A stretch of 64,000 bases of DNA from Dryococelus australis (lineage: Eukaryota > Arthropoda > Insecta > Phasmatodea > Phasmatidae), in assembly GCA_029891345.1 (NCBI GenBank), contig CM057009.1, forward strand, positions 299,871,466 through 299,935,465, in the 5' to 3' direction. Below the pieces are notes generated by a model, which was given only the letters and a program-made list of their open reading frames with translations, did no database searches and was not told where the DNA came from. Positions 47,759 to 60,065 of the stretch are shown one piece after another; the stretch's first letter is position 1; each line of letters opens with the position of its first letter. Both the position numbers and the translations under genes were made by a program.

Positions 47759-48175
47759 TGTTCACAGTAAAATGAGCACTTTTGAATGCCCTGCTTAAGA
47801 TCTACTTGTATGCACGTCGTGTATTATTCTACCTTATGTAAAATTAACATTGGCATATGCTTCATCACTTTATTCATGTGTCGGTCAAGTACAACTTTGA
47901 AATTATTACAAAAGAAATTTTTTTGCAAATCTGCACATATTTACCCTTCGATGGATTAAAAAACAGATAAAGTGAAAGAAATAATTTAAGTTATCACAAA
48001 TGGTTACCTAACATATTTTATTCGACGTGTTAAGGTACGGAAGTACTTCCCATGCATTGTTACTTACTTTAGTGGGTGCATGTTACTCAGGGTGCCCGTT
48101 AAAATATATGCCAGTAGGAGCAGTGACTTTTTTCTAAGGTTGATTTCAGAAGTCCTCACTTTTTCGTGAACAGCC
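47757..48175 (+). mobile_element. MITE, complete copy inserted in the provirus
   Basis: The left end GCTGTTCACAGTAAAATGAG and the right end (reverse complement GGCTGTTCACGAAAAAGTGAGG) form an imperfect inverted repeat of about 30 bp. Length about 419 bp, no coding capacity. Other copies lie at 33235 and 35101, and a 5' scrap at 27807. The AT tract hides any target duplication. Confidence 0.78.
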
Positions 48176-49488
48176 TTTATCTATTTCATTGCAGAAATAC
48201 AATTGTTTTCTGGTACTTTTTGTATCATAAGGTGTGGAACTTTCCACCTAGAGACTAGAAAATTATTCATTTACGCTATGTTTTAATATTCTGAAAATCA
48301 TATTAGTCTATGTACAACATATATTGCTTTACTTACTGTCTCGACGTGTTTTAACATTTGGGCTATTTTAGTCGAGATTCCGTATTATTTACAGGAGACA
48401 CCTTATGTTACTTAATCTTAAGTTGTTTACAAAATGAAATAATTTTGCATCAATTTGTGGTGTGGGCATTTCTGTATTAAATTATTTACAGTATTTTGCC
48501 AGCAATGATATTATTGAAGTACTGATAGGTCTATTGCTTCTGGCAGACCGTGGAAGAAGAGGGAATGTGCTCGGCACCGATTGTTAACCCCCATAAAATT
48601 TTTTGTGAATTATTAATCCGGCGCCGACCACAGGGATAAGGGGTTTGGAAATATTACAGTGCACCGATTTGGGCCAACATTCCACAATATCCCTATACGG
48701 GTGTGCTACTTGAAAACTACTTATTATTTAACTTAGAAAGTTTAACTAAGCTGTCTTGTGGTGGTATTAGGTGTTATCACTAAGGCCTACTGTGGAACAG
48801 TTTGAACAATATGATACATTTAATTTACTTAAAATTTGCATCGCAGTCTTTTGTTCTCTCTTTATATACACTAATTACGACAAACGTAAGTGAAATATTT
48901 ACAATCTGCAGATAGGTAAGGAATTTGATCCAGGGGCCCCATCTGTTATTGAAGTGACAAAGTTATAGCATCCTCGCCGCGTGGAAGATGTCCACCTAAC
49001 AGTGCTCTCTAGAGTTTACCGTTTGAAATAACTTAGTGTGCTGCAATGTACTACTGCACTCCGCTGGAGTAAGCTGCTATCGTGGCATGCCACGCATCCT
49101 GATGCATATGCACTTTCTATAGTTCGCTGCAAAAGTGCGTTACCTGTCCTGCCTCGTGCAGAAATCTTTTTGGCCTGGCACCCATAATCGTAAAACCAGA
49201 CCTATGTGTGGCATGCCATATGCTAGTGTTTACAAAATGTTTTAAATAACGAACATTAGTGCATTGCATGAACATTAGGTGCATGACTTTTATTGGCGGG
49301 CATTTGATTTTTAGAAGACTAGCTTTGCACATTTACTCTTCTATCTTCTTAGCGTCTTAATCCGCCGTGATATTTTGCTAGAGTGAAGCGTGTGTGTTAC
49401 ATGTTTGAAAAAATAATTGCTGCCGGCCATCTTTGAAATACCTTTACCATGAGGGCCTGCATAAAGTAAGTTTACGTACTGATTTTGC
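48176..49488. other. Non-coding interval between MITE and env, no gene seen
   Basis: Short frames only. It lies inside the provirus, beyond env, where little sequence is usual; it may be a long 3' untranslated part or an unrecognised insertion. Confidence 0.4.
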
Positions 49489-51128
49489 CTAGGCTGATTT
49501 CACTGCTTTGTACAATAAAACCGATATCTTGAATATCTTGTAATACAGTACAGCGAGGGCGACAATTAGACATAATATTGTAGCCAAACTTATATAGTTG
49601 AAGTGCTTCTGTAGTAGCACTGAAAATACATGTGATTGAACTCATACATGAGCAAATCTTTTTGAGTATAATCGTATGTGGGTAGCTCCATGTGTTTGAT
49701 TTTCCATTCGTTATTTATACTGTTGTTTAACATGTAAAACGAAATACCCTCATCTAGTTTCAATTGTTTCATCTTAAAGTTATTTTGTTTTATCCAGTGA
49801 ATTGGTACAACTGCATGAGATATTGGTAACACTGGACTCCTAATGTCGCAAATGTTGGTAACGTGAACAAGTGTCAACTGTCCTGATGTTAATTTGCACC
49901 AACATGGGACGTGGATTTCCATACTGCCAACTGACTTGTTTGGAATTTCTTTACGGAGGGATGTGTTAACACAGCATAATACCAACATGTTGGGAGTGTT
50001 TACCTGGTATGCAAGTGAATTCGCAATGCTGATTTAACTGGTCAACAGTGTTTAGGTAAATAGCAGCTTTAACACAGTTTACATGTGGGCTGTCTGCTAT
50101 TTGCTTGGCAACAAAATAATTTCCGTTAGCTTGTTCCTCCAGTGTTGATATCTGATGTGTTTCCTGTGTGTTTTTTGTCAATAGCAATTACATCGTTGAG
50201 TGTAGCATTTTTAAATAAATACGGTAACTGCCTGTTATTATTTATATTTTGAACCAGCACTTGTATTTTCAATAACATTTGGGTATTGGACAACATACAT
50301 TCTGTAATGGGTGTTGAGTAATATTTTATGATCTCGTGTGTCGGTATGCTAAGTCTTAATTTAAGATCTTTAAGGGTTGCTTGCAGTTTTTTCTAATTCT
50401 AACGTTAGTGTTGTACGTGACACTGCTTGTAAAGGCAAGTGATTATTCTGACAGTGCTGAATGTAAGTGCTGATGCCTTTATTTTTAGTAATGTTATTTA
50501 AAAACTGTCATAGACTACTTGTCAACATTTGACGTTGGATTTTTGCAACATCAACATAATGATGTTGATTAATGACCTTATCTGACATAGAATTGATTTT
50601 GTCTGCAATTACATTTATTTTAACTTCTTCTTGGGACTTAATTTCGGATATACCATGGATTGTAATATTTAGGTTTTTGTTGGACAACATGATGTTACTT
50701 TGTAATTCATTTAACTGAATTGCCAACACTTCATCATTGGAGAGGAGGGATTTCCAGTGGCAGGTAAGGATGTCACAGCACCAGCTGGCGAGATCCTTGA
50801 GGAATGCTATACCTCTCTTTATTCTGCTAGATAAAGACATTTTGTATAGAAACTCATCAACGATGCTATCTGTGGTGTCACTGAAGTATTTATGGAGCTC
50901 TTCTGTGTTGGCGCATACAGTGCTGATCCGAGTAGAACATGCACTATGGAGCCATGTCTGGAGGTTGGTAGATTTGTGTGTCTTCTGGAGTGGTATGCTG
51001 TAGACCAGTGGCAACATTTCTTTGTAATGTAGCTACGGATAGAGCTCACGGAAGTGGACCCCAGTGTGCATTCTGTATAGCTAGTCACCTGCTGAAATTA
51101 TGTACAAGTGCAGCACAAGGATCACCAT
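49489..51128 (-). pseudogene. env: Envelope gene of the provirus, broken
   Basis: An ATG at 51126-51128 opens a hydrophobic leader of about a dozen residues, suggesting a signal peptide. About 100 codons on, a furin-type site RIKR (50814-50825) is followed by Gly and a hydrophobic segment where a fusion peptide belongs, then a helix-rich region. The remainder (49966-50187, 49590-49988) is cysteine-bearing ectodomain. A hydrophobic membrane segment at 49540-49588 and a short tail end at the stop 49489-49491. At least three frame changes separate these parts, one just before the membrane segment. In insect errantiviruses such proteins are class I-like fusion proteins; here it cannot be made intact. 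Confidence 0.7.
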
Positions 51129-51250
51129 GCTGCTGGCCGTATGTCCAATGTTATATTGTCGTTATCTATAGCATAATAGTTTAATGTTAAATCGTATATT
51201 AGCAAGCTTAATATTTTTTTGGTTTTTACTGTGTAGATTTTCGTGTTGCC

Positions 51251-54200
51251 TCATTTATGGATTTCAATAGATATCGTAGACAGTCCTAATAGGTCATGTA
51301 TCCTGTATGAACAGTGGTATTTGAATGTTAGGGCCCTCTGCCTCGCGAGATTTATGACCCATACATATTGCCCTATTTTGAGGTTATTTGATATAAATTT
51401 TGCGTTAAATATTTCCTTTTGTTTATGTTGCGACACAATTAAATTTATTTCGGCATGTTCACGATCTCGAGTTAGTTGTTCACACCATTTGTTGCCAAGT
51501 TCAGAGTATTCGTGGGTAATGATGTGTGAGGGCTGTACTGCCTCAGCCCCATGCAGAAGTTAAAAGGGACTGTATTTTGTGCTAGGGTTGACAGTTGAAT
51601 TGTAGTTGGAAATGATGTAGGGTACATCTTCGTCCCAATGGGTGGGATCTTCTTTGGCACATGATGTGAGTTGTTCCAAAAGTATCTTGTTAACTTGTTC
51701 GGTAAGATCATTGCACGCGGGATTGTATGCTGTGGTTTGTAATTTCTTTATTTCTAACTTTTTTAATAACCCGGCCATGAGCTCATTGTATAATAACATT
51801 CCCTTGTCCGTTGAAATAGTTTTCGGGCACCCGAATGAGGAGTATAAAGCCCTTGACGAAGTTAGCGCAAGTTAACACATCCATTAACTTTACTGGTTTT
51901 GCTACGGTATAATGGCTGAAAAATTCCATCATTACTAGAATATATTTATTCCCTTTTGTGGATATTTGTAAGGGATCTTACACATTCGAACCTCAAGAAT
52001 GAATAAAAGGGGGGGGGGGGTGACAGTGTCATTTGTCCTATAGGTTTCTGGTTTGTTTTTTTATTTTCTGACATACAGAGCAGTTTTTAATGTAGTTTTT
52101 AATGTCTTTGTTAATGGTGTCCCAATAATAAGCATTTTAAATTTTTGGAAGATTTTAAATTGACCGAAGTGGCCTCTGCTGAAAAGGGCATCGTGGTGTG
52201 CAGTAATTATTCCAAGGACATAATTTTGGAGTACTAGGGTTAGTTTCTTTTCGCCTGCTGGCGTGTGTAATTTCATGTATAGTTCACTGTTTCCGACTAT
52301 GGCATTGCACCTCGCAAGTCTGCTATATTTGGAAGTGGCTTTCCCGGGGTCTGTTAACACAATTTTAAGTTGTTGAATGTGTGTGTGTGTGTGTGTGTCG
52401 CTAGAGTACTCGTCTAGGAACAGGGATGTGTTGTTAACAATTTGGGCTAAGAGTAAGTGTTAATCATCTTCAATTTTGATGTATTCTTGTTCATGGTGAT
52501 AAACAGGGAGGTAGTGTGGTGTGTTGCTGTGAGGTTTTATAATTATTATGCAATTAAGAAGGTGATCTACGTAAGTTGCTTTAATTTTATTGTCATGTGC
52601 CTCCATTGAAATTTCTACATTCACTTGGTAAAGAGTACTAATGATTTTGGCTATTGTCTGTAATGGCAAGTATTCTTCTTTAACAATCATTTTTACCACA
52701 TGCACTTTGTCGGTTGTGTGGAGTTACTGTTTAACGAAGTGTTTTATATCCGCCCAATAATTGGTGACGTATTTAGCGATATTTGTTTTAATTTTGTCTT
52801 GTTTTTCCATATTTTGAAATAATGATTCTGCTATGTCCTCGTAGAAGGAGGTGCAGTTTATCCTATTATTTTTAATTTTGTAACTATTATTATTTATGTG
52901 TATTGTTGTAGTATCAGCCTTTACTGTGGTGGGCAGTCTACTCACCGTGCTGGCTAGTATGTTTAATTTCCCTTTATCTATCTTGGGCTCGAAGTCGTAT
53001 TCACCAACGGCAATGGCAATTTTTTGGATTCTTATATTATGCTCAACTATGGTTTTAAGATAATGCAAACTGGCGTGATCTGTTTCAAAGACGAATTTTC
53101 TACCATATAAATACAATCGTAAATATGTAGCTAAGTATTTAACAGCTTCTAGCTCTCTCTCTCTGTTGCTGACCAGTGCCCTTCATTGAGCGAAATTTTT
53201 TTGAATGCGAAAGCTATTATTGGTCTGTTATTAGTGCCTGGTATATCTTGCATAAGCACTCCGCGTATCGCCATTTGATATGCGTCATATGCTAATATTG
53301 TACATCTGTCTTTGTCGAATTTAGATGAAATGGGAGAGTTGCAGATGGCTGCTTTTAAATTATCAAATGGTGCTTGTTCATTTGTAGGCCATATGAATAG
53401 GACAGGTTCTTTTGTGAGTTCCTTTAACAGTTCCACTTTGCGGGCATAATCTTGTATATATTGTCTTAAGTATGATGTGAGGCCAAGGAATGTGTGTAAG
53501 GGCTTAATGTTTTTGGGAGGGGTCATGTTTAGAATTGTGTCAATTTTTTCAGGGTCAGTCCGTATTGTTGTTGGTGTGATGTAGTGGCCAAGGATTTTTA
53601 ACTCTTCTTGCCCAAAGGAACATTTTTGTGTTAATTGTTATGTTTAACTTCCTCAATTTTTCCATCGCCTTCTGTATGTTCTGCAAGTGTTCTTGAAAGG
53701 TATTGCCTATAATGAAGATTTATATATATGCTAAGGTGGTGTTCCACATTAAGGGGCCGAGCATGATATCAACAAAGTTTTGGGAGTAATTAGGGAATGT
53801 GGCCAGTCCTATTGGCATATGTGCATACACATAGAGGCCTACTCCATCTACTAAAACTTCAAGTTTTTCGTGGTCCTCCTTTTGGACTGGGATTGTGAAA
53901 AAAAAACACAACATTCGATTCAGCTTGTGTATTTGGAATTTTGTAATGTATTTATTATATATTCTGTACTTTGTATGGGATATTGGACCTTCTTAAGATT
54001 TTGATTAAGTAACCGGAAGTCTGTTAAGAATCTAACTCCGCACTGGCTTTTTTATAACAAGACTCGCCACAACATATGGAGATTCGGAAGCCGGATCTAG
54101 CATTTGCTCAGTCTGGGTTAGGACCTCTTCCCACAGTTTGGGGTTGATTCTATATGGTCTTGTGTGTATTGGTTTATCTGTCATAAGTTCTAGTTTGATT

Positions 54201-54852
54201 TCATAATCATTTGTTTCCGTTAGTTCTATGATGAAGCTCGCGAACCTATCATGATATAATTGTAGTAATTCCAGTATCTGTTTCTTTTGTAATATGGATA
54301 ATTTTTTGTCAATATTTCTCAGATTAACGTTTGGAGTGCCCTGCTCAATTGTTTAGATTTTATTTTTACAGTATTCTGTGGTATGACTGATGTCTTGTTC
54401 TATTGTGTTGGTGTTTATCTGTATTTCTAATATTTTATTATTGTCTGATGCATGTATAAATATGATGGTTTTGGTGAGTATTGGTACATCATATTTTTTA
54501 TGAAGTGTACTCCTGATATAATGTCGAGCTTCAGATTATCGATCAAAAGGAATTCTTTTTTAAATGTGTTCCCAAAATATTAATGCCTGTAGTTGTTTTA
54601 AATTGTGGCACATCAAGTTCTTGGGTACTCCTACGAGCGAAATACTTATCTTATTGGTTCATGGTGTTGGTTAGTGATCAATGTCGTTGCCATGCAAGAT
54701 CGGGAGCATACTGTATCAATGAGGGTGTTGTAGGTTTTTCCTGAGTATGCGGACAAGGATGTGCAGTGTATATGTTTTTGTAAACTGTGGGGGACACTCG
54801 TCGTTGTGTTCTGAAGTGCAATATTTACAACCTTGGTGATAGCGGAACTCAT
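51251..54852 (-). pseudogene. pol: pol of the provirus, inactive
   Basis: The protease motif LIDTV at about 54709-54723 has Val where Gly is required. Reverse transcriptase is visible at 53914-53720 (FFTIPVQ, MPIGLATFPNYSQNF); the catalytic YIDD is destroyed, with a stop at 53720-53722 straight after Tyr-Ile. The tether and RNase H follow at 53526-52724 (FLGLTSYLRQYI, then a GVLMQD block, then YGRKFVFETDHASLHYL). The integrase has a degenerate zinc-binding start (52360-52061), a core end with TAYNPACNDLTEQVNK (51799-51560) and a C-terminal GQYVWV segment (51436-51251). Stops separate the parts. Confidence 0.82.
52375..52398. repeat. (GT)n microsatellite within pol
   Basis: Eleven or so GT units between the integrase start and the RNase H end; secondary expansion in dead sequence. 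Confidence 0.9.
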
Positions 54853-54871
54853 TGTGGCTCAGGTTGTGCGT

Positions 54872-57024
54872 TCACTTTTCATCATCGCCACATGGTTCCA
54901 TGTTAATGTTTAGGGTTTCTGTTTTTGTATTATAGGTATTGTTTCCAGTGTGCAGTAACTTGAGTTTAATTAGACCAATTGTGAACCTGTGATTAAACTT
55001 CCTGAAATGTGCTCTAATGTCTGTGTGGAATTCTTTGGTTTTATTGGGAAACATTGGGCGAACAGCGGCTTGGTGTCCTGTGTACAAACACATAGCACAT
55101 GTCATTGACATCTGACTGAGTGGGCTGATGAAGGCAGCATGAGTCTTGCACTTGGCATGGTTTCACTGACTGGGGTATTCCTTGGTGACATGTGCAGTGG
55201 TAGTAGTTGGTTCCTTATTTATGACGTGCTCATCTTTCATGGTCACTGCCTGGTGCTTAACAACCTGGTCGTCCCTGTGTATCAGTGTTGCCTTGTTTTT
55301 GGGTTACCCTGAACAGCATTTTAGTACCCAAAACTGTATTCCAGGAGTAATTTGTTCTCTGAATTGTTTCGAAGTTTCCATTTTGGTATTTGGTGTTTGA
55401 GTTTGGATTGGGTATACAAATTTATCGCCTTTGGCATTACATTCCGCGATTTCCATGTACATTCTGTAAGGTATTCTTTTGCTAAATAAGACTTGGTAAA
55501 TGTAAATTACTGTATGCCCCTTTTGTTAGTTTTTATCATATTACACAGGAGGGCCATGTCTTTCTGTGTAATATTGGCTTCATACATATCCCTGCAGGTG
55601 ATTGTGATGCCTGTTTTGTTCCCTTAAGGGGCCTGCCTGACTGTGTTGTGTGTGTTTGTAATGTATTTGGTTGGGTGTGTTTTCATAATGTTCCCTTGTC
55701 TGTGTCCTTTGAATTTCTGTCTCCTGGTCTAGCCTGATGTAAATTTGTGTTATTCTTTTGGTGGTGTTTCTGTGACTACTCTATGGATCCTCACACCATG
55801 ATGTCAAGAGCAATGCCGGTGTGTGTCTCTTCACAATATGGCTAGGATGTGTGGCCTCACAATATTCTCACATGATGGTCATCTGTGGTAATACAGAAAG
55901 AGAGTCATGACTTAATACGATGCAACAACACTCGCCATCTTCCCATGCTTCCGATTATGGCACCACTTTAAACGATTCCATCTCTGCTCTGGCGTTAACA
56001 ACCTACGCACGTCAGAACACGCCCAACTCCTCTCAGAGTTGGGCGTGTTCTGATGTGAGTGACCGATTTTCGATAAACTGATTGTACGGGTATATCCCGA
56101 ATTCTAGGTTTTTCATGTTGTACAACAATTGTTCAAGTATGTCATTCTGTAGTGGTATGAGTTTATCGGCAACTGTTTGTGAAAGGGAGTTCCAAATCAT
56201 TTTAATAAATTCGGGCTCTGGCAACTCTTGTTCACATTTGTGGTTGTAAAAGATTAAATATTCTATGTGAACCTGACAACTCTCGCCTGATTGTTGTCTC
56301 GTGTGTAAGAGGTGTCGGTAGTTGTTTTTTGTTTTAAGTTTGGTGAATGTTTGCAATAATTTATTTTCAATGTATTGTCAGTAAATGTGTTCAGCATTTG
56401 CATAATATGCATTTTCATAAGCCCTGTTTGCTGTGCCTTGCAAGTGAAACATTGAGTGCTTATGTTTTTCGATGTCAGTCCACGCATTTATTTCACTGGT
56501 GGTGTTGCAAATGTCCAAAAATTCCTCCACATTTTCATAACTGTCACCTGTGAATATGGGGATATGTTCTGGATGTTTTAGGACGTATTGTGTTAGATTT
56601 GTTGTTAGGTGGTTATGGAGTTTGAATTGTGTTGTCCGTTGTATTGACATAATGATGTTCTGTGGTGTCCTTTATATTAGTGTAATCGTGTTGTGTGATG
56701 TAAGTATGTGTATTAGGTATAGAAATAAAAAATGGTTCTGCTGTCTGGAGAGTTTTAAGTAGGCATGGCCTAAGATATCCGCTCGTGCTTGCCTCGCAAG
56801 TGTTTTAATTGTGTGTTTCTGGGAATTAATAATCTAGTGCGGAGTTTTGTTGGGTGGAGACAGTGTTCTATTTCTGATAAGTCTGTAATCTCACTGGTTA
56901 ACTCGGGGTGTTGTTCGTAGTGTTTCTCTAATGCACTTTTAGCATCACTTAAATCACATGTCACTGTTTTAACTAGTTTATTCATAGCTTTGGAGGAAGA
57001 TTTTCCCTGTTTGCTTATGTCCAA
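54872..57024 (-). pseudogene. gag: gag of the provirus
   Basis: ATG at 57024, about 480 nt after the 5' LTR. The first frame (57024-56770) is Lys/Ser-rich then acidic. The next (56650-56378) carries IPIFTGDSYENVEEFLDIC, a typical gypsy-group gag stretch, continuing in shifted frames to 56033. The nucleocapsid remnant at 55111-54872 has CAMCLYTGH but lacks the last cysteine of the Cys-x2-Cys-x4-His-x4-Cys knuckle. Frameshifts throughout; the 55112-56030 part is unreadable and contains a foldback. Confidence 0.72.
56008..56057. repeat. Foldback: 22-bp inverted repeat with 6-nt loop
   Basis: The left arm 56008-56029 and right arm 56036-56057 are reverse complements with one mismatch (GAGTTGGGCGTGTTCTGAYG). 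It lies at a frame end in the provirus gag. Confidence 0.9.
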
Positions 57025-57486
57025 ATGTTAGAGTATGGTAGTGTAATGTAGACTTACAAACTAACATACACATACTGTATAAGCCTTTAAGAAGTGATCT
57101 CCACTTAGAGCACACTTTAATGTGGAGAATTTGCATTCACAAAGCATAGTACAGCCCAAAAAGCGGTTCCATTATGGAGCATGCATTATGGTTTTTAAAG
57201 CAGCTCACACACTCTACTGCTACAACATAATGGTCCTCTGTGTATGGTTGTGTTTTACTGTCATAGCAGTTTTGCTCATGCACTCGCTCTATAACTGCAA
57301 TATGCTGGCTCTGAATATACCATGCAAGATGTTTTCTAATCTTGAATAGACTGTCAATGTTACTATTATGTACTACTTGGTTCGAGACTGGTATTTCAGT
57401 TATTACTGGATATTGTGCTTTGATTATAAGAGTTATTTAAGATTTTATGTTAATTTATAAGCTTGGCTTTGAAAGAGTTGGGAAAC

Positions 57487-57504
57487 ATGAAGCACCTCCA
57501 CCAG
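57487..57504 (-). other. Likely primer-binding site of the provirus
   Basis: The minus strand reads ACTGGTGGAGGTGCTTCATG right after the 5' LTR; TGG two bases in could pair with a tRNA CCA end. The tRNA was not identified. Confidence 0.4.
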
Positions 57505-57505
57505 T

Positions 57506-58105
57506 TTCTGTGACCCCACTTTCGCCAGATGGCCATACATTCATTTAACTGGGATTCATAGTTCAGAATGAGCAAGAGCACTTACGTAACACTACATTAT
57601 TTGGCTTCAATAACAATGTTAGCAATTCTGATGCAAAGATGTTACAATTATAGTAATACTTCATGCTCAAGATGCAATAGTATTTAAATTAAATGAAACA
57701 GTTTACAAGTTAACCAGACTTTAAGTTCGCTCTCCGAGAGCAGTTAAAGTCAGTCTCACTAGTCTTCGCCTCATGTAACCTGGGACACCCTAACAGGAGT
57801 GATTTTTACCCAATATTTCGACGATGGCTATGATGAGGCTCATCTCGATGGCAGCTCCTCCTCGGAGTCGAACCTGGACCACAGGGATAGCTGTCCTCTC
57901 TGCTTTGTCGGCTCGGGTGGCCCTCTGACATGGTCAGGAACAAATATGGCAGTGATCTACCATCGCTTGCGCTATTTATACCCTGGTACCAGGCCTTGTT
58001 TAGGTATACATTCCCCCGGCTGTTTCCATAACTCTAGTTGCAATGGCCGGCTTCCTACGAGCCTCGAGCTCGGTCTGGCAACCCTTGCCTGTGAAGCTCA
58101 CACTA
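57506..58105 (-). repeat. 5' LTR of the provirus (right)
   Basis: About 600 bp, matching 46857-47446 throughout. It has decayed termini (TTCTG...CACTA) but keeps the promoter box. Confidence 0.9.
57972..57980 (-). promoter_or_regulatory. TATA box in the provirus 5' LTR
   Basis: GGTATAAATAGCGC on the minus strand is a near-consensus box about 130 nt from the LTR's upstream end. In the 3' LTR the same place has lost the consensus. Confidence 0.6.
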
Positions 58106-59794
58106 AGTGGCATCCTTAAAAGGTATAATCTGTTCTACCTCTGTTCTGGGAATGTATGACCCCAAGCTAGAATTTGTAGTCCAGACTAATGCTTCTTTTG
58201 TTAAAATTGATTGTTGTGGTATGCAAAATGGCAAGTGAATAGCATTTGCTTCAAGAAGCTTAACCAGCTCTTAAGAGTAATGGGCATCCATCGAGCTAGA
58301 ATTTTTGGCTGTTAAATTTGGGTGTGAAAGGTTCCATGAATTCACTTAGGGGAGGCCGGTTACAGTTCAGTGACCATAAGCCACTGGTGAGTACCATGAA
58401 AATGGATATCAGCTCATTTACTCCACATATTCAAAATATTCATCTCAAATTGCCGTGGTACTCAGTGATTGTGATGTACCGACCAAGATAGGAAATGTGT
58501 GATGCAAACACATTGTCTTGTGCAACCTAGGATATTAATGAGAACACTGATGAGGAGTTTAGAGAAGCAATAGCTCAGGTCCCTCAACTCTCGGTTCTTG
58601 CTAAGGTGATGGCTGGTGGCTGGTCTAGTGCGAAAGCATTATTACCTGATACTTGTAAAATATTTTGGAGGCTTCGGCACCTGTTACAAATTGTAGATGG
58701 CTTGAATTTTGTAGGGCCAAAATTTGTTGTTCCTTTCTCTTTGAGGCCAGCAATGCTCAAGTGGATTCATAAAACTCACTGTGGAATAATTAAGTATAAA
58801 GCCAGAGCCAGGGAGGTATTATACTGTCCTAACATGTCTTGTGACATAGAGTGGGTTGTTAGTAACTGTGAAATTTGTCCAAACATACCATATGTCAAAT
58901 ACTAAGGAGCCAATGGTGCCTCAACCTATTACCGATAGGCCTTGGGCTCATTTAGGAACAGATATTTTAGAATTTACAGGAAAAAACTTCTTTGTGATCA
59001 TTGACTACTTTTCTTAGTGGTTGGAACTAATGTTGCTTGGGGCTAAATCATCAAGTGAATTAATAAAAAAGTTTGAAGAGTATTTGCTAATTTCGGCAGT
59101 CCGCATTTGTTAGTCTCAGACAACATACATTTTAGTAGTTACAAGTTTAAGCAGTTTGCTAAATGCTGGAATTTAAAAGTTCAAACGACTAGCCCACATG
59201 TTCCACAGGCTAATGGATTAGCTGAAAAAGCAGCAGATATTGCAAAGTCATATGTTGTGTAAAGTGACTGAGTGTAGAATTTCATTATCCCAGGCACTCA
59301 TTGACAATAGTAATACTCATTTTGCTGGATTTGGGCTCTCCCCAGCTCAAATGCATTTGCACCGCCATTTAAAATCCAAAATTCCCACTCACTCTGACAT
59401 ACTCAAACCTCATGTTCATAGCTATGTACCTGCCAGGCTTCGAGGTCGTCTAACTGAACTAATGACACACTATTCAGGTAGAGTTCAGCAAGGTAATAAG
59501 TGGACCTCTGCAATGGTTGTCAGTAAGTTTAAGGCTCCTCGATTATATTTACTGAAAATGCTCGATGGTACAGTTTATAGGCGAAACAGGAAATGCCTAA
59601 GGGCCGTGCATAATAGTTCTTTTAATAATGGCCCTTCATGTAGTGGTTCAGATTTGCAAGTAAGTAGGAAAAGTATTACTACCATGATTGACTCTGGTTC
59701 TGCACCTAACAATATTTGTAGGGAAAGGAGAGGTGACACGAGGCCAAATAGGGTTATTAAACGACACAAATATTTGCAAGAATTTTTCATCTAA
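58106..59794 (+). pseudogene. pol: pol of the gypsy element, second part (RNase H, integrase)
   Basis: The reading resumes after the provirus with YDPKLEFVVQT (the RNase H start, here with Asn where the first catalytic Asp of TDAS lies) and a SDHKPLVS motif near 58370. Integrase follows: zinc-binding HKTH and CEIC (frame 58606-58905, H55/H58 and C88/C91), then a core with TDILEFTG at about 58960, a stop at 59015, an ANGLAEK stretch at about 59212, and a long intact C-terminal frame 59240-59794. Stops and frame changes make it inactive. Confidence 0.82.
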
Positions 59795-59894
59795 TTGTTA
59801 AAGGTATTTGCTGTCATAATTGTAATTGTAATTTATCATACCAGTGTGATGTTTACTATTAAGTAAATTAGTTTTAAACTGTTAGTTTAAAAAA

Positions 59895-60065
59895 TGTTGA
59901 AGTAAGACAACTGTAATATATGATTGAAAATATGTTGTGTTGGCAACATGCAAGATGAGCGCCATCTGGCCGGTGTGCACGAGATATATGGTCGCTATGT
60001 TAACATGCTGTACTGTAATAAATTTTTTTTAACCATGCATCTGCGATTATTTTATTAATCTAACG
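59895..60065 (+). repeat. 3' LTR of the gypsy element
   Basis: Matches the 5' LTR from 59933 on and ends TTTATTAATCTAACG. The start may lie at 59895, 59921 or 59933; an A-run precedes 59895. Confidence 0.75.

Larger units (their letters stand above)
46857..58105 (-). mobile_element. Env-bearing LTR provirus (errantivirus-like), 11.25 kb
   Basis: LTRs of 590 and 600 bp lie in direct orientation, and the left one has matching TGCTG...CAGCA ends. Minus orientation is fixed by a TATAAATAG box in the right (5') LTR, by a purine tract beside the left (3') LTR, and by gag, pol and env all reading leftward. Domain order gag, protease, RT, RNase H, integrase, env is that of insect endogenous retroviruses related to gypsy. 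All genes are broken. A MITE and about 1.3 kb of other sequence lie between env and the 3' LTR, making it longer than is usual. Confidence 0.85.
44557..60065 (+). mobile_element. Ty3/gypsy retrotransposon, split by a provirus
   Basis: Short LTRs (about 44557-44700 and 59895-60065) enclose gag, protease, reverse transcriptase, RNase H and integrase in the Ty3/gypsy order. The middle (46857-58105) is an opposite-strand provirus with AGTG target repeats, and the RNase H region continues across it. Net length is about 4.3 kb, normal for this group. Numerous stops and frameshifts; inactive. Confidence 0.88.

Noticed and set aside
50737-51003. 88-codon plus frame
   Set aside because: Shadow of the provirus env on the minus strand.
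46857-58105. The direct repeats as a segmental duplication flanking unrelated DNA
   Set aside because: Matching TGCTG/CAGCA ends, AGTG duplication, purine tract, TATA box and gag-pol-env between them make them LTRs.
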